Positions 9,901 to 17,180 are shown, numbered from the stretch's first letter. The stretch: 30,533 bases of DNA from Bacteroidota bacterium (GCA_009908885.1 JAAAOL010000304.1:1-30533), one strand, 5' to 3'. The notes: generated from the sequence alone by a model not told the origin. Made by a program: numbers and translations.

Positions 9901-12126
9901 GCCACCTGCGCCGAGGATAATCGGATTACCGATGCCCCCGAACGGGTCGTCGCCCTTCTGGTGATCGGTGCTACCGATCACCGACGAGACATCGTTCTTC
10001 TGGTCGTCCGGCGTGTTCTCCAGCAGGGCAGACGCGGCAAAGGCCGGGAACTGGAAGTTCAGCGTGCTGCCGGCCGCGCCGTTGTTCGTGATCGTCAGCG
10101 TCTCGACCGTGGACTCTTCGGGTTCGAGCATCACGTCGAGTTCGGTCGGGTTGAGCGCGAGGTCCGGAGCGGGGCCAGTCGTCACGTCGGGCGAGTTGGA
10201 GACGTCGCTGGCGTTACCGAACTCGTCCAGTGCCTTGATGGCAAACCAGAACTGCGTATCGAAATCCAGTCCTTCGACGGTGAAGCTCTCGGCGCTGCCA
10301 GCCGCTTGCGGGGCGGGCTCGCCGTCGACCTCCGTCGCGTTGTCGAAGTCCGTCTCGGTCGTAATCGGGCCCGCGGTGGAGTAGCGGATGTCGTACGACG
10401 TCGCCGTGCCGGTATTGCCATCGTCACCCGTGGCCGTCCACTCTAGGAGCACGTTGCTGCCCTGCGAGATGGATGCCGGGAGCGTGGCCGAGAGGTCGGT
10501 GATCGCGTCCGGCGGCGTGTCGTCTCCTTCCAGCGAGATGCCCGCGATGTGGGTCTTCCAGTTGAAGCTGCCGTCGGACGGGATGTACTGGTTGATGTAC
10601 CAGGTCGTGTTGGGGTCCGAGGGGTCAGGCACCATGGAGGTGTAATCCCCCCAGCGGTTCAGGCCGCCGGTTTGCACGCCGGGCCCTTCCAGAATGGTCG
10701 TTTCCGACACGTTCAGGAAGCCCGGAGCCGCGCCGCTGGTCTGTGCAGCGTAGCGGATGTCAGGCGGGGTCGTGTCTCCCGGATCTTCACCTGAGGTCGA
10801 GTAGCCGATCAGGATGTCGCCGTTGCCGTTGAAGCTGGCGCTGCCCATCCACCGGTCGTTGGTGTCCGGCGAGAAGGTGCCGGACTGTACGACTTCCCAG
10901 TCGCCGCCAGCGCCCGTGTCAGCCAGTTCGTACCAGCGGATGCCGGCGCGGTCGGTGCCATCCACGTCCACCGTGTGATTGATGACCATGTGCAGGTCAC
11001 CATCGATCATGCGGGTGGAAGCGCGGTGCATCAAGAAGAAGGAGAGGGCATCCACGTCGTTCCCCGGCGCGGGCTGATCGATACAGCCGCCGAAGGTGCC
11101 TCCGCAGAAGGAGGAGTCGAAGGGATCGACCGGCAGCGAATTGACCGACGTGAGGGTGGAGTTGCCGGGCGTGTCGAAGTCCGGATCGAGCTGCAGGAAT
11201 TCGAGCGTGTTCGGCCCATCCTGGAAGCCCACGAAGTTGCCGGGCGTATCGCCCACGGCGATGTTGGAGACCGTGTTGATATCCGACTCCGCATCGATCG
11301 GCAGGAAGCCGTCGACGTCGCCGAGCACATCCGTAATCGAGGTGATGATGAGCGTGGCCGGGTCACCCACCAGCATGGCGGGGTAGTCCATGGCCGCGGC
11401 CTGCATGTCGAACGACGCGCCGAAGTTACGGACCGACGCGAGGAGGGCGTCCGAGGTGATGCCGAACTTGGGGTAGTCCGGGAAGGTGATGAAGTCGAAT
11501 TCGTAGAGGTTATACGACCCCGTCGGGTCCGGCGACGTCGACACGGCCACGCACAGGTGCGCGCCGGTCGTGACGGCGAACTGCGTCAGGACGAAGCGGT
11601 CGTTGAAGTGGTCGTACAGCGCGATGGGGTCGCCGTCGTTGTCCGCCTCACACGGACCGCCGAAGCCCGACCAGAGGTCGTTCAGAAGGAACGGTCCGAG
11701 CACCGAGTTGCCCGTCTTGTCGTAGATCTCGGTCACGACGTTGACGGAGGCCACGATGTGGTTCGGGCCTACGGCGATGTTCGGGTCCGGAGGCGCGAGG
11801 CCGCCCGGGTTATCGCTGACCTCGGGGCCGTCGAAGCTGAGGAAGGGGTCGGGACCGTTGACCGTGCCCTCAGTGGATTGTAGGAGGGGATCGATGAAGC
11901 CTGCAGGGGATGCTTTCGGCGTGAACCAGTCCGGCACGTCCTGCTGTCCGGCGGCCTCCATGGGTTCGTCTCCTTTCTCATAGTCCAGCGGCATGTCCCG
12001 CAGGGGAGCGGACAGATGCGGTTCGCTGGACGGAATGACGTGCTTGGGGCCTACCACTTGTTGTTGCGCCCAAGCGAAGGGAGCGAAGCCCAGGAGCAGT
12101 GCGAGCGTAAAACAAAGACGTTTCAT
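3907..12126 (-). CDS. Giant (2739-residue) secreted multidomain protein with cohesin, dockerin-like and T9SS domains
   Basis: A signal peptide (M-K-R-L-C-F..., cleaving near A-W-A-Q) is followed by a long propeller-like N-terminal region (about 90-520), one Fn3 domain (about 528-645) and a short Ig-like stretch. A G-Y-E-W-I-D-S/S-N-G-F-L-T-F-G nidogen-like domain follows (about 740-930). Choice-of-anchor-D (HYDIN-like) domains lie at about 1005-1105 and 1894-2000, and two related beta-propeller blocks at about 1212-1425 and 1618-1828. A jelly-roll 'choice-of-anchor J' domain (about 2055-2215; D-x-D-F-E-G-G, P-S-G-W) precedes a cohesin-like domain (about 2282-2440), a tandem dockerin-like pair (about 2443-2505) and a T9SS C-terminal domain (about 2640-2739; N-Y-P-N-P-F-N-P). 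The open frame extends 31 codons further upstream, but ATG 12126 is chosen because the signal peptide begins there, 7 bases after a strong Shine-Dalgarno sequence. The role is unknown; a surface scaffold or adhesin is the most cautious reading. Confidence 0.92.
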   Translation of the reverse strand: MKRLCFTLALLLGFAPFAWAQQQVVGPKHVIPSSEPHLSAPLRDMPLDYEKGDEPMEAAGQQDVPDWFTPKASPAGFIDPLLQSTEGTVNGPDPFLSFDGPEVSDNPGGLAPPDPNIAVGPNHIVASVNVVTEIYDKTGNSVLGPFLLNDLWSGFGGPCEADNDGDPIALYDHFNDRFVLTQFAVTTGAHLCVAVSTSPDPTGSYNLYEFDFITFPDYPKFGITSDALLASVRNFGASFDMQAAAMDYPAMLVGDPATLIITSITDVLGDVDGFLPIDAESDINTVSNIAVGDTPGNFVGFQDGPNTLEFLQLDPDFDTPGNSTLTSVNSLPVDPFDSSFCGGTFGGCIDQPAPGNDVDALSFFLMHRASTRMIDGDLHMVINHTVDVDGTDRAGIRWYELADTGAGGDWEVVQSGTFSPDTNDRWMGSASFNGNGDILIGYSTSGEDPGDTTPPDIRYAAQTSGAAPGFLNVSETTILEGPGVQTGGLNRWGDYTSMVPDPSDPNTTWYINQYIPSDGSFNWKTHIAGISLEGDDTPPDAITDLSATLPASISQGSNVLLEWTATGDDGNTGTATSYDIRYSTAGPITTETDFDNATEVDGEPAPQAAGSAESFTVEGLDFDTQFWFAIKALDEFGNASDVSNSPDVTTGPAPDLALNPTELDVMLEPEESTVETLTITNNGAAGSTLNFQFPAFAASALLENTPDDQKNDVSSVIGSTDHQKGDDPFGGIGNPIILGAGGPDDFGYEWIDSNEPGGPAFDFVDISGTGTPLGLGDDDGTTVSLPFTFPFYGEDKTEIGVSSNGFLTFGTDLTDLSNDEIPDPNDPNDLISVYWDDLDPGDSQGGGGEIYHQDMGDGRFIVQWDAVPHFPDGDGETSTFQAILYDDGTILLQYDSMTDDASLPNSHTIGIENSDASDGLQVVFNAPYVEDQLAIQIAVPPDIIGGVDPASGSLASGASVDVDVTVQSFELLPGNYEDDLVLESNDPGTQPTTLIPVMLEVAGGTPDIAVDPASLDFGDVFVGGSTSATFDVSNEGNGILEVTDISSTNGDFTTDFGSGFTLNPGESATTTVTFTPSSQGTITGSIDVGSTDPDEDPISVAVEGNGTAPPEIDTDPDALTSSLQIGDSETQTLTVQNNGAATLDFEASVDFSGGSAPDWDFSNDADYPVGSHPPSYGPAPLEGKSATPAPNPLDPVGSLAYGVDNAALEFSSFDFGEPGNVTSIAPFTGAGGFAGASAIGGDPNITYVIDGTTLFEVDNTTGASTNLGSLSPSDGADFSGLTYDPNSDTFYGITVPSCGGGSNLHTVDVENVSSSLVGPVNTGSCEIAVAATPDGTLYSFDIVGDVLLMVDKTTGAGTVIGPIGFDSNFGQGMTYDLETETLYMAAFNNGTFQAELRAVDTSTGATALVGPIGTPGVTQFGQFAAPLGAGGFLQVSPQTASVPPGGSVDLDVTFDATDLDVGTYEADVVLASNDPATPELAVPATLNVEAAPFPFALTPTDFDVDLFTGDIVVEELNIENTTDEQQPFELAIEGESGPDPVGPNPLTELERREYDKLAHTLAQGDQTAPTAGADPDADNTLSADFPSSFGMVAPTGVTAYGSSVSFNGNFDGNLVAFDLGEPSSLTALTPDPFAGAFAGDFPMGDNENFFVIDDDTKELFLVDVETGSETLVGSVSVGAGESVSELATDPTDGTMYLSTSDGTSSFLYEVDPTVGPSPAVATTPIGEIGTDIGIVIAIAVDDAGVLYAHEIGGDVIYTVDKTNGDATLLGPTGVDANFAQGMDFDPVTGQLYMAWYQGGGVGGLRTVDRSTGATTLVGPFQGDEIGFLAIPSTLPVNFLDLSLTEGTLNPGRDVDVDVEFDATNLIEGLYTAEIIVQSFVPGEPAEIVPVEMTVDADPEIDVTPLAVDFGEVFRNGTGGPENVVIANTGLGFLEVSDISVDNPAFDLTLPTVSTTIPPLSAIAVEVTFNPTELGVQNGTITIESDDADESTVQVSLTGEGVPEPVISLDPDEFNLQAYVGQTYDQTLTVNNVGDSGGDPLEWTLTEANADGPGNAIFNLPLLDEDFEGGVLPSGWTRTQDSGADGWLIGDDLSSFFFNIPPNTIYAASNDDACNCDSDNDYLITPSLDLSGVSSVELEFDSFYNGSFSQLAFVEVSLDGGTTWQVVEQMTASSEWTRESIDLSAFAGESDVLVGFHADDAGVWASGWAVDDVLVQSPLEWITEAPTSGSVAPGASEDVTLSFDASGLPTGLYEVDLVFDSNDPVNPQVTVPVDFQVISEVTVTANTDELYEENGNGTAPTPVALEEVDEIHPGQEYLFPVTVTSLNFLEIFSYEFTLHFDPAITEAVDAVFAGTLSEGLETAVTVDNSAGTISVAAADDEDDSAPIVLDPTVVEGQGTLLYVKMQVGTDIHGTSPMEFQDTFMFNEGEPPVLAVDGEIESTPLYGDASMNVEVTGFDASLALRYAANDPGVSFTDAAFTQADVTGNDEVTGFDASFILRFASDAISCFPVEDGCSVPAKRSQDASGVLAWGEPQNESSTDMTRLPLTLEQVDGEVNALTLTLPIDDRIVSFEGLETSLPDDWQTAHAITDGALRIAMAGATPLSGGDIATLNLRWLTDDAQMTFTGPYVVNENTSKALNGVDVGTVPDTYALGDNYPNPFNPVTTITYELPEQTRVTLTVYNALGQKVRTLVDTEQSAGRYKVRWDSQSDSGARLASGTYLYRIEAGDFVETKTLILIK
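4617..5280 (-). other. Cohesin-like domain followed by tandem dockerin-like repeat
   Basis: This part of the giant gene encodes a cohesin-like sandwich (about 4790-5280). It has Y-E-F-T-L-H-F-D-P, a G-T-L-L-Y-V-K-M strand and an F-M-F-N-E-G-E-P end, the last shared with F-F-F-N-E-G-T-P in the neighbouring protein. Two 22-residue dockerin-like loops (4617-4800) follow, both containing E-V-T-G-F-D-A-S then L-R-[YF]-A. Against the dockerin pattern D-x-N-x-D-G-x-x-x-x-x-D, loop 1 keeps D1, N5 and D12, with S at position 3. Loop 2 keeps D1, N5 and D12, with T at 3 and D at 6. Calcium binding is therefore plausible but not certain. Confidence 0.7.
6640..8495 (-). repeat. Duplicated beta-propeller plus Ig-like module inside the giant gene
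   Basis: Two modules have the same order: F-D-[FL]-G-E-P, then propeller strands with V-D-K-T-[TN]-G and N-F-[GA]-Q-G-M, then S-T-G-A-T-x-L-V-G-P, followed by an Ig-like domain with F-D-A-T-[DN]-L. They lie at about 7850-8495 (upstream copy on the minus strand) and 6640-7270, with the Ig-like parts just after each. The copies are diverged, so the duplication is old. Confidence 0.7.
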
Positions 12127-12611
12127 AAGAGCGTCTCCTCTCCTGATGGTTGATGATATGGGGTGTGGTGCGTGGCGTATCCCGTCCGTGGTGTGGACAC
12201 TAACGGGGGATATGCTCAATGAGCGATACTCGAAATCCGGCGCCGCAACACACAGTTGGGGCCGGAGGGTGATTGTTTATTCAAGGCAAAGGCCTGCAAT
12301 GGCGAAACCCGCAGGGAGCGGGGGCAGTCCGGGAGTCGAGGCGCTAGAACGGAAGGTGGTGGGTGGATCGCCTGATGATTGGAATGGATTGTCGAGAAAC
12401 CAACACGGAAAGCAGGACTGATCCAGCACCATTCATAACGTAACGAAAGGATTTCGCTTGCGCCTTGACTAAAGGAAGTAAGAGCAGAGATAAAGTGCAA
12501 CTTCTTTTTCTCTGGCGACGCATGCCGGGTAGTAGGCGTATGCGCGACGTACCTGAAGTGCTACCTGAAGTCGGAGTCGTCTTCCGTCGTGGTGTTTTCG
12601 GGTAGACGACT
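12127..12611. other. 485-base intergenic region between psuG and the giant gene
   Basis: This is the longest non-coding stretch in the window and is visibly less GC-rich near 12420-12520. It must contain the promoter of the giant minus-strand gene, but no convincing -33/-7 or -35/-10 pair was found. Seen in it are a Shine-Dalgarno sequence at 12134-12144 and a small hairpin (CCCGC/GCGGG arms at 12308-12312 and 12318-12322, then TTT on the minus strand). An 8-bp inverted repeat (12574-12581 with 12605-12612) reaches the psuG stop codon but has no T tract. A near-perfect direct repeat (ACCTGAAGT twice, about 12551-12570) is also present. Short open frames here show no recognisable protein. Confidence 0.6.
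12134..12144 (-). promoter_or_regulatory. Strong Shine-Dalgarno sequence of the giant surface gene
   Basis: AGGAGAGGAGA on the minus strand, ending 7 bases before the ATG at 12124-12126. This decides the start codon against the upstream extension of the open frame, which lacks both a ribosome-binding site and a signal peptide at its beginning. Confidence 0.85.
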
Positions 12612-13463
12612 CTACCCCACACAGGCGACGGCGACCTGCGCGGCCACCTCGGCGTTGCGGGCCAGTAGGGCGCGGTTGGTGCGCACCGTTGCTCCGTCGG
12701 TCAGCGTGGCGAGGCGCTGGAGCAGAAACGGGGTTACCTCGCCGGATCGGAGGTCGCGCGCGTCAGCCTCCTGCAGCGCCTCCGCGATGGCCGCTTCGAT
12801 CAGCGATGGGGGCAGGGCGGCTTCGGGCGGCGGCGGTACGGCTACCAGGGTGGCGCCGGGCAACGCCAGGTCGCGGCGGGCGCGGACGAGGGCGGCGACC
12901 TCCTCGGGGCTGTCGCAGCGCACATCGACGGGCAGGCCGCTGGACGCATGGTAGAACGCGGGCAGTTCGTCCGTCCCGTAGCCGACGACGGTGACGCCGC
13001 GCGTCTCCAGCACCTCGCGGGTGGCGGGGAGGTCGAGGATGGCCTTGGCGCCCGCGCAGACGACCACCATCGGCACGCGGGCCAGCGCCTCCAGGTCGGC
13101 GCTCACGTCGAACGGGCTGCCCCGATGCACCCCGCCGATACCGCCGGTCGCAAACACGTCGATGCCCGCCTGGTGCGCCAGCCACATCGTCGCGGCGACG
13201 GTGGTGGCGCCGTCCTGCTTCCGGGCCAGCACCACCGGCAGGTCGCGCCAGCTCACCTTGCGTACGGCGTCGGCGGTGGCGAGGTGGCGGATCTCGTCTT
13301 CGCTGAGGCCGACGATGGGCTCGCCCTCGATAATCCCGATGGTAGCAGGCGCGGCGCCGTGGTTTCGCACGATGTCCTCCAGCCGCAACGCCGCCTCGAC
13401 GTTGTCGGGGTAGGGCAGGCCGTGCGCGATGACGGTGGATTCGAGGGCAACCCGGGCGGGCAT
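12612..13463 (-). CDS. psuG: Pseudouridine-5'-phosphate glycosidase
   Basis: A 283-residue member of the PsuG/IndA family. It breaks pseudouridine 5'-phosphate into uracil and ribose 5-phosphate in the cytosol. It matches the family over its whole length: A-L-E-S-T-V-I-A-H-G-L-P at the N-terminus (E8, like E. coli E31), K-V-S-W-R-D-L-P (K69, like K93), F-A-T-G-G-I-G-G-V-H-R-G, and C-A-G-A-K-A-I-L-D-L (K140, like the Schiff-base lysine K166). A T-P-F-L-L motif lies near the C-terminus. It is shorter than the E. coli enzyme mainly at the N-terminus. ATG 13463 was chosen over an in-frame TTG at 13478; neither has a Shine-Dalgarno sequence. The usual partner kinase gene psuK (PfkB family) is not adjacent. 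The gene is divergent from the DHH phosphoesterase gene, with 152 bases between. Confidence 0.93.
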   Translation of the reverse strand: MPARVALESTVIAHGLPYPDNVEAALRLEDIVRNHGAAPATIGIIEGEPIVGLSEDEIRHLATADAVRKVSWRDLPVVLARKQDGATTVAATMWLAHQAGIDVFATGGIGGVHRGSPFDVSADLEALARVPMVVVCAGAKAILDLPATREVLETRGVTVVGYGTDELPAFYHASSGLPVDVRCDSPEEVAALVRARRDLALPGATLVAVPPPPEAALPPSLIEAAIAEALQEADARDLRSGEVTPFLLQRLATLTDGATVRTNRALLARNAEVAAQVAVACVG

Positions 13464-13568
13464 GGAGGCGGCGGGCAAGGAGAACGGAAACGATGCTGCA
13501 ACCTACGGCATCCGGCGGGCGCGTGCCAGCCGGAACGGGGGAGCGGCGGACGAACCTTGCGGAGGTGG

Positions 13569-13596
13569 TTGCGTTGAGAGACGCCCACGCTATTGT
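13569..13596 (+). promoter_or_regulatory. Promoter candidate for the nrnA-pepA region
   Basis: TTGCGT (13569-13574), a 16-base spacer and TATTGT (13591-13596) stand 20 bases before the chosen ATG at 13616. The match to sigma-70-type hexamers is fair (4 of 6 for each). The short distance to the start codon would give a very short leader, in keeping with the absence of a Shine-Dalgarno sequence there. Confidence 0.35.
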
Positions 13597-13615
13597 ACCG
13601 AGCCTGCCTTGCTGC

Positions 13616-14695
13616 ATGACCGACGAGATCCTACCCCTGCTGCTCCGCCACGAGCGCTTCGTTATCACCACCCACATCCGTCCCGACGGCGACGCCATCG
13701 GGTCGCAGGTCGCCCTGGGGCGCTTCCTGCAGGCCCTGGGCAAGGAGGTGGCGCTGCTCAACAGCGACCCGCCGCCGGGCAACCTGGCCTGGCTGCCGGG
13801 CATCGAGCAGGTCGAGACCTTCGAAGGCGCGCCGGAGCACCTCAAGCAGATCGCCGGGGCGGACGTGGTGATCATCGCCGACACCAACGCGCTGGAGCGC
13901 ATCGGCAAGCTGGCCGATCCCGTCACGAACAGCGGGGCGCTGAAGGTGCTCATCGATCACCACACCGGGCCGGAAAACTGGTTCGACGCCACCTATGCGC
14001 GCGACACCGCATCCTCGACCGGCGAACTCGTCTACGAGCTCATCGCCGCCCACGACGCCGACGCCATCGACGATCCCATCGCCACGGCACTCTACGCGGC
14101 CATCCTGACGGACACCGGCTCGTTCCGCTACAGCAGCGTGACGCCCTCCGTCCATCGCATCGCGGCAGACCTGATGGAGCGCGGCGACCTGCTGCCGGAA
14201 GTCATCCACTCGCACCTTTATGATACGAAGAGCCTCCAGGGGCTCCGGCTGCTCTCGCGCTCGCTCGACACCTTGCAGCTCCGCTACGACGGGCGCGTCG
14301 GCTACATGGTCGTCTCCCGGCGCATGATGAAGGAGACGGACGCTTCCAGCGACGACACGGAAGGCTTCGTCTCCTACGTGCACTCCATCGACGGCGTCCG
14401 CGTGGCGCTGCTCTTTACGGAGACGGCCAGCGGCACCAAGATCAGCTTCCGCTCGAAGGGCGACATGCACGTCAATGAATGGGCGCAAGCCTTCGGCGGC
14501 GGTGGACACCGGAACGCGTCCGGCGCCTACGTGCGGGAGCCGCTGGACGAGGTCATCGACCAGGTGCTGGCCGCTGCGCCGGAGTTTCTCGATCTGGACG
14601 ATGGTGAGCCGACGGACGACGAGATGTCCCAGGACGACGAAGATTATCTGGCGCTCCTGCAGGCGATGCGTGCACAAGAGTCGCGCAGTCCGTAG
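13616..14695 (+). CDS. nrnA: DHH/DHHA1 phosphoesterase, NrnA-like (nanoRNase / pAp phosphatase)
   Basis: A cytosolic 359-residue protein of the DHH family, probably degrading 2-5-nucleotide RNAs and dephosphorylating 3'-phosphoadenosine 5'-phosphate. Visible motifs are H20-x-x-P-D-G-D-A (D24, D26; metal site), I-I-A-D-T-N (D89), the signature D114-H115-H116, an L-T-D-T-G motif, and the DHHA1 substrate-binding G-G-G-G-H-R-N-A-S-G near residue 295. An acidic tail of about 40 residues (D-D-x-E-P-T-D-D-E) follows and is not part of the catalytic fold. The open frame extends upstream to 13493, but ATG 13616 gives the normal family N-terminus. No Shine-Dalgarno sequence is visible. Only 48 bases separate it from pepA, so the two may share a transcript. 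NrnA, cyclic-dinucleotide phosphodiesterase and related activities cannot be told apart from sequence alone. Confidence 0.9.
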   Translation: MTDEILPLLLRHERFVITTHIRPDGDAIGSQVALGRFLQALGKEVALLNSDPPPGNLAWLPGIEQVETFEGAPEHLKQIAGADVVIIADTNALERIGKLADPVTNSGALKVLIDHHTGPENWFDATYARDTASSTGELVYELIAAHDADAIDDPIATALYAAILTDTGSFRYSSVTPSVHRIAADLMERGDLLPEVIHSHLYDTKSLQGLRLLSRSLDTLQLRYDGRVGYMVVSRRMMKETDASSDDTEGFVSYVHSIDGVRVALLFTETASGTKISFRSKGDMHVNEWAQAFGGGGHRNASGAYVREPLDEVIDQVLAAAPEFLDLDDGEPTDDEMSQDDEDYLALLQAMRAQESRSP

Positions 14696-14743
14696 CATGA
14701 CATCGGTGTCGTTTCTTCGGAATACTCTCGCACACGCGCAATT

Positions 14744-16243
14744 ATGAAAGTCTCCGCCACCTCGATTCCGCTGACCGACCTGGACGTGGACTTCCTGCTC
14801 CTGCCGCTCGCCCAGGATGCCCTCGGCACCATGCGGGCGACGCTCGCCGAGACGCTGGGACCGATGGCGGAGCGGGCGATGCAGGACTTCAGTGGAGAGG
14901 AGGGCGAGGCCATCTCCTTCTATCCCGATGGCGCCCGCGCCCGCCGCGCCGCGCTGATCGGCCTCGGAGCGGCGGATGCGGTAGACGCCGAGCGCCTGCG
15001 CCAGGCGGCGGCGACGGGCGCTAAGCTCGCCGTGGAGCGGGAGGCGCAGAACGTGGCCGTGCGCCTGCCTGCAGCCGGGCCGCCGTCCGAAACAGCCGGG
15101 CAGGCGCTGACCGAGGGGTTCATGCTGGCCACGTATCGCTTCCTCAAATATAAGACGGAGCCTGCAGCCTTCGTCGAGCCCGACCGGCTGATCCTGCACG
15201 TCGACGAGGACGACCGCGACGTGCGGCGGGGGGCTGAGCGGGGCCGGGCCGTCGCCGAGGCCGTCCGCACCGCGCGGGACCTCGTCAACCTCTCGCCCGA
15301 CGAAAAGACGCCCACGCTGCTGGCGCGCGCCGTCGAGAAGCTGGGCAAGAAGCACGGCTTCGAGGTGTCGGTGTGGGACAAGGCGCTGATCGAAGAGGAG
15401 GAGATGGGCGGGCTGCTCGCGGTCAACCGGGGCAGCCCGGAGCCGCCCGTCTTCATGGAACTGACGTGGCGGCCCGAGCGGGCGGCCAACGAGACGCCGG
15501 TGGTCCTCGTGGGCAAAGGCGTCGTGTTCGACACGGGCGGGCTCTCGCTCAAGAGCACGAAGGGGTCGATGGACCAGATGAAGGCCGACATGGCCGGGGC
15601 CGCCGCCGTCATCGGCGCGTTCGAAGCGCTGGCGCGGCTGGACGTGCCGCTCTACGTGGTCGGCCTCATCCCGGCGACGGACAACCGGCCCGGCGAGAAC
15701 GCCTACGTGCCGGGCGACGTGCTGCGGATGCACTCGGGCAAAACCGTAGAGGTTCTCAACACGGACGCCGAAGGGCGCCTCATCCTGGCCGACGCGCTCT
15801 CGTACGCCGCGACATACCGGCCCGACCTCGTCATCGACCTGGCGACCCTGACTGGCGGGCAGGTCGTGGCGCTGGGCTCCGACACGGCCGCGCTCATGAC
15901 CAACGACCGCGACGGCGCCGCCGACCGCCTGACGGCGATGGAAGCCGCGGGCCGACGCAGCGGCGACTGGGTGCACCGCCTGCCGATGGATGCCGTCTAC
16001 GGCAAGCTGCTGGAGAGCGACGTGGCGGACATCAAAAATGTGGGCGGGCGCGAGGCCAGCTCCATCACGGCAGCCAAGTTTCTGGAGCACTTCGTGGACT
16101 ATCCCTGGATGCATCTCGACATCGCCGGGCCCGCCTTCCTCGCCACGGAGAAACCCTACCGGCCCAAGGGCGGCACCGGCTTCGGCGTGCGGGTCCTCGT
16201 CGACTTCCTGCGCGACTACGCCAGTCCGAAGAAAGTGCGGTGA
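14744..16243 (+). CDS. pepA: Leucyl aminopeptidase, M17 family
   Basis: A 499-residue cytosolic aminopeptidase that removes N-terminal residues from peptides, normally as a hexamer with two metal ions per subunit. The N-terminal M17 domain (about 1-160) is followed by the catalytic domain. That domain has V-G-K258-G-V-V-F-D263-T-G-G-L-S-L-K270, M-K-A-D282-M-A-G-A and the family signature N339-T-D-A-E-G-R345 (metal ligands D341 and E343, with catalytic K270 and R345). All expected metal and catalytic residues are present and the length is typical. No Shine-Dalgarno sequence precedes the ATG. In some bacteria PepA also binds DNA, but nothing here tests that. The gene follows nrnA closely and precedes recX on the same strand. 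Confidence 0.95.
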   Translation: MKVSATSIPLTDLDVDFLLLPLAQDALGTMRATLAETLGPMAERAMQDFSGEEGEAISFYPDGARARRAALIGLGAADAVDAERLRQAAATGAKLAVEREAQNVAVRLPAAGPPSETAGQALTEGFMLATYRFLKYKTEPAAFVEPDRLILHVDEDDRDVRRGAERGRAVAEAVRTARDLVNLSPDEKTPTLLARAVEKLGKKHGFEVSVWDKALIEEEEMGGLLAVNRGSPEPPVFMELTWRPERAANETPVVLVGKGVVFDTGGLSLKSTKGSMDQMKADMAGAAAVIGAFEALARLDVPLYVVGLIPATDNRPGENAYVPGDVLRMHSGKTVEVLNTDAEGRLILADALSYAATYRPDLVIDLATLTGGQVVALGSDTAALMTNDRDGAADRLTAMEAAGRRSGDWVHRLPMDAVYGKLLESDVADIKNVGGREASSITAAKFLEHFVDYPWMHLDIAGPAFLATEKPYRPKGGTGFGVRVLVDFLRDYASPKKVR

Positions 16244-16332
16244 CCGACATAACGGAAGCGTAGCGCGCGGGTCCAGCCCGTCCTGCGATCTCTCCTTCCT
16301 CCCGACCTGTGACCAGATTCCAGCCCGGTTCG

Positions 16333-17004
16333 ATGGCTGAGCACGAGCACGCGACCGACGCGCCCTCGCCCGGCACCATCACGCGGCTCGCTCCGCAGTC
16401 CAAGAACCCGGAGCGCGTCTCGGTCTACGTCGACGACGCCTTCGCCTTCGGCATCCACCAGGACCTGCTGCTGGAGTTCAACCTGCGCACCGGCCTCCAC
16501 CTGGACACGGAGACGCAGGTGGCCATCATGGTGGCCGAGCGCGAACGGGCCGCGCGGGCGAAGGCGCTCGACTACCTCAGCTACAAGCCGCGCACGGCGC
16601 AGGAGGTGCGGCGCAAGCTCACCCGCAGCGGCTTCGCAGACGACGTGGCCGAGCAGGCCGTGGCCCGGATGCAGGACCTCGGCTACGTGGACGATGCCGA
16701 CTACGCCCGTCGCTACGCCGAGCAACGCTTCCGCAGCAAGGGACATGGTCCCCGGCGCATCGCTTATGATCTGCGGCGCCGCGGCGTGGCCCGGCAGCAC
16801 ATCGACGCCGCCCTGGATACCCTCCGCGCCGACAAAGACCTGGCGAGCCGGGCCCGGGCGCTGGCCCGCAAGCGCTGGAAGCGCCTCGCCCGCGAGCAGG
16901 ACCCGTACAAACGCCGCCGCAAGCTGTCGCGCTACCTGCAACGTCGCGGCTACTCGTTCGACGTCATCCGGCGCATCACCGACGAACTGGAAGCGTCCGA
17001 CTGA
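16333..17004 (+). CDS. recX: RecX-family regulator of RecA
   Basis: A 223-residue protein of the RecX family, which binds RecA filaments and limits recombinase activity. The N-terminal part (about 15-65, I-T-R-L...V-Y-V-D-D-A-F-A-F-G-I) is the extension seen in longer RecX proteins. The three-helix repeats follow: A-L-D-Y-L-S-Y-K-P-R-T-A-Q-E-V-R-R-K-L, then G-Y-V-D-D-A-D-Y-A-R-R-Y, G-P-R-R-I-A-Y-D-L-R-R-R-G-V, and a basic C-terminal repeat ending R-Y-L-Q-R-R-G-Y-S-F-D-V-I. It is strongly basic in its C-terminal half. ATG 16333 is preferred to the GTG at 16309; neither has a Shine-Dalgarno sequence, so the start is uncertain by eight residues. recA is not in the window. Confidence 0.9.
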   Translation: MAEHEHATDAPSPGTITRLAPQSKNPERVSVYVDDAFAFGIHQDLLLEFNLRTGLHLDTETQVAIMVAERERAARAKALDYLSYKPRTAQEVRRKLTRSGFADDVAEQAVARMQDLGYVDDADYARRYAEQRFRSKGHGPRRIAYDLRRRGVARQHIDAALDTLRADKDLASRARALARKRWKRLAREQDPYKRRRKLSRYLQRRGYSFDVIRRITDELEASD

Positions 17005-17180
17005 ATGCGTTTCGGCCCGGAGAGCGGAGCCGTGCCACCTTCGGCGGTCTGCGGTCCGTGGTCTGCCGTCATGCCCTGCGGCCTGCGTCCGCCTCGTCTC
17101 CGCTTGCAACTGAGCCGCACGCTCACGAACCTACGGGCTGACCGACTGGATGCCCTGCCGCGCTGTCTGCGTCCCCACTC

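Noticed and set aside
12574..12612. 8-bp inverted repeat at the end of psuG as a terminator
   Set aside because: The loop is 23 bases and no T tract follows on the minus strand, so it was described only as part of the intergenic region.
13631..16114. An 827-codon minus-strand open frame opposite nrnA and pepA
   Set aside because: It crosses two well-supported genes, is rich in Arg, His and Val, and has no domain or ribosome-binding site.
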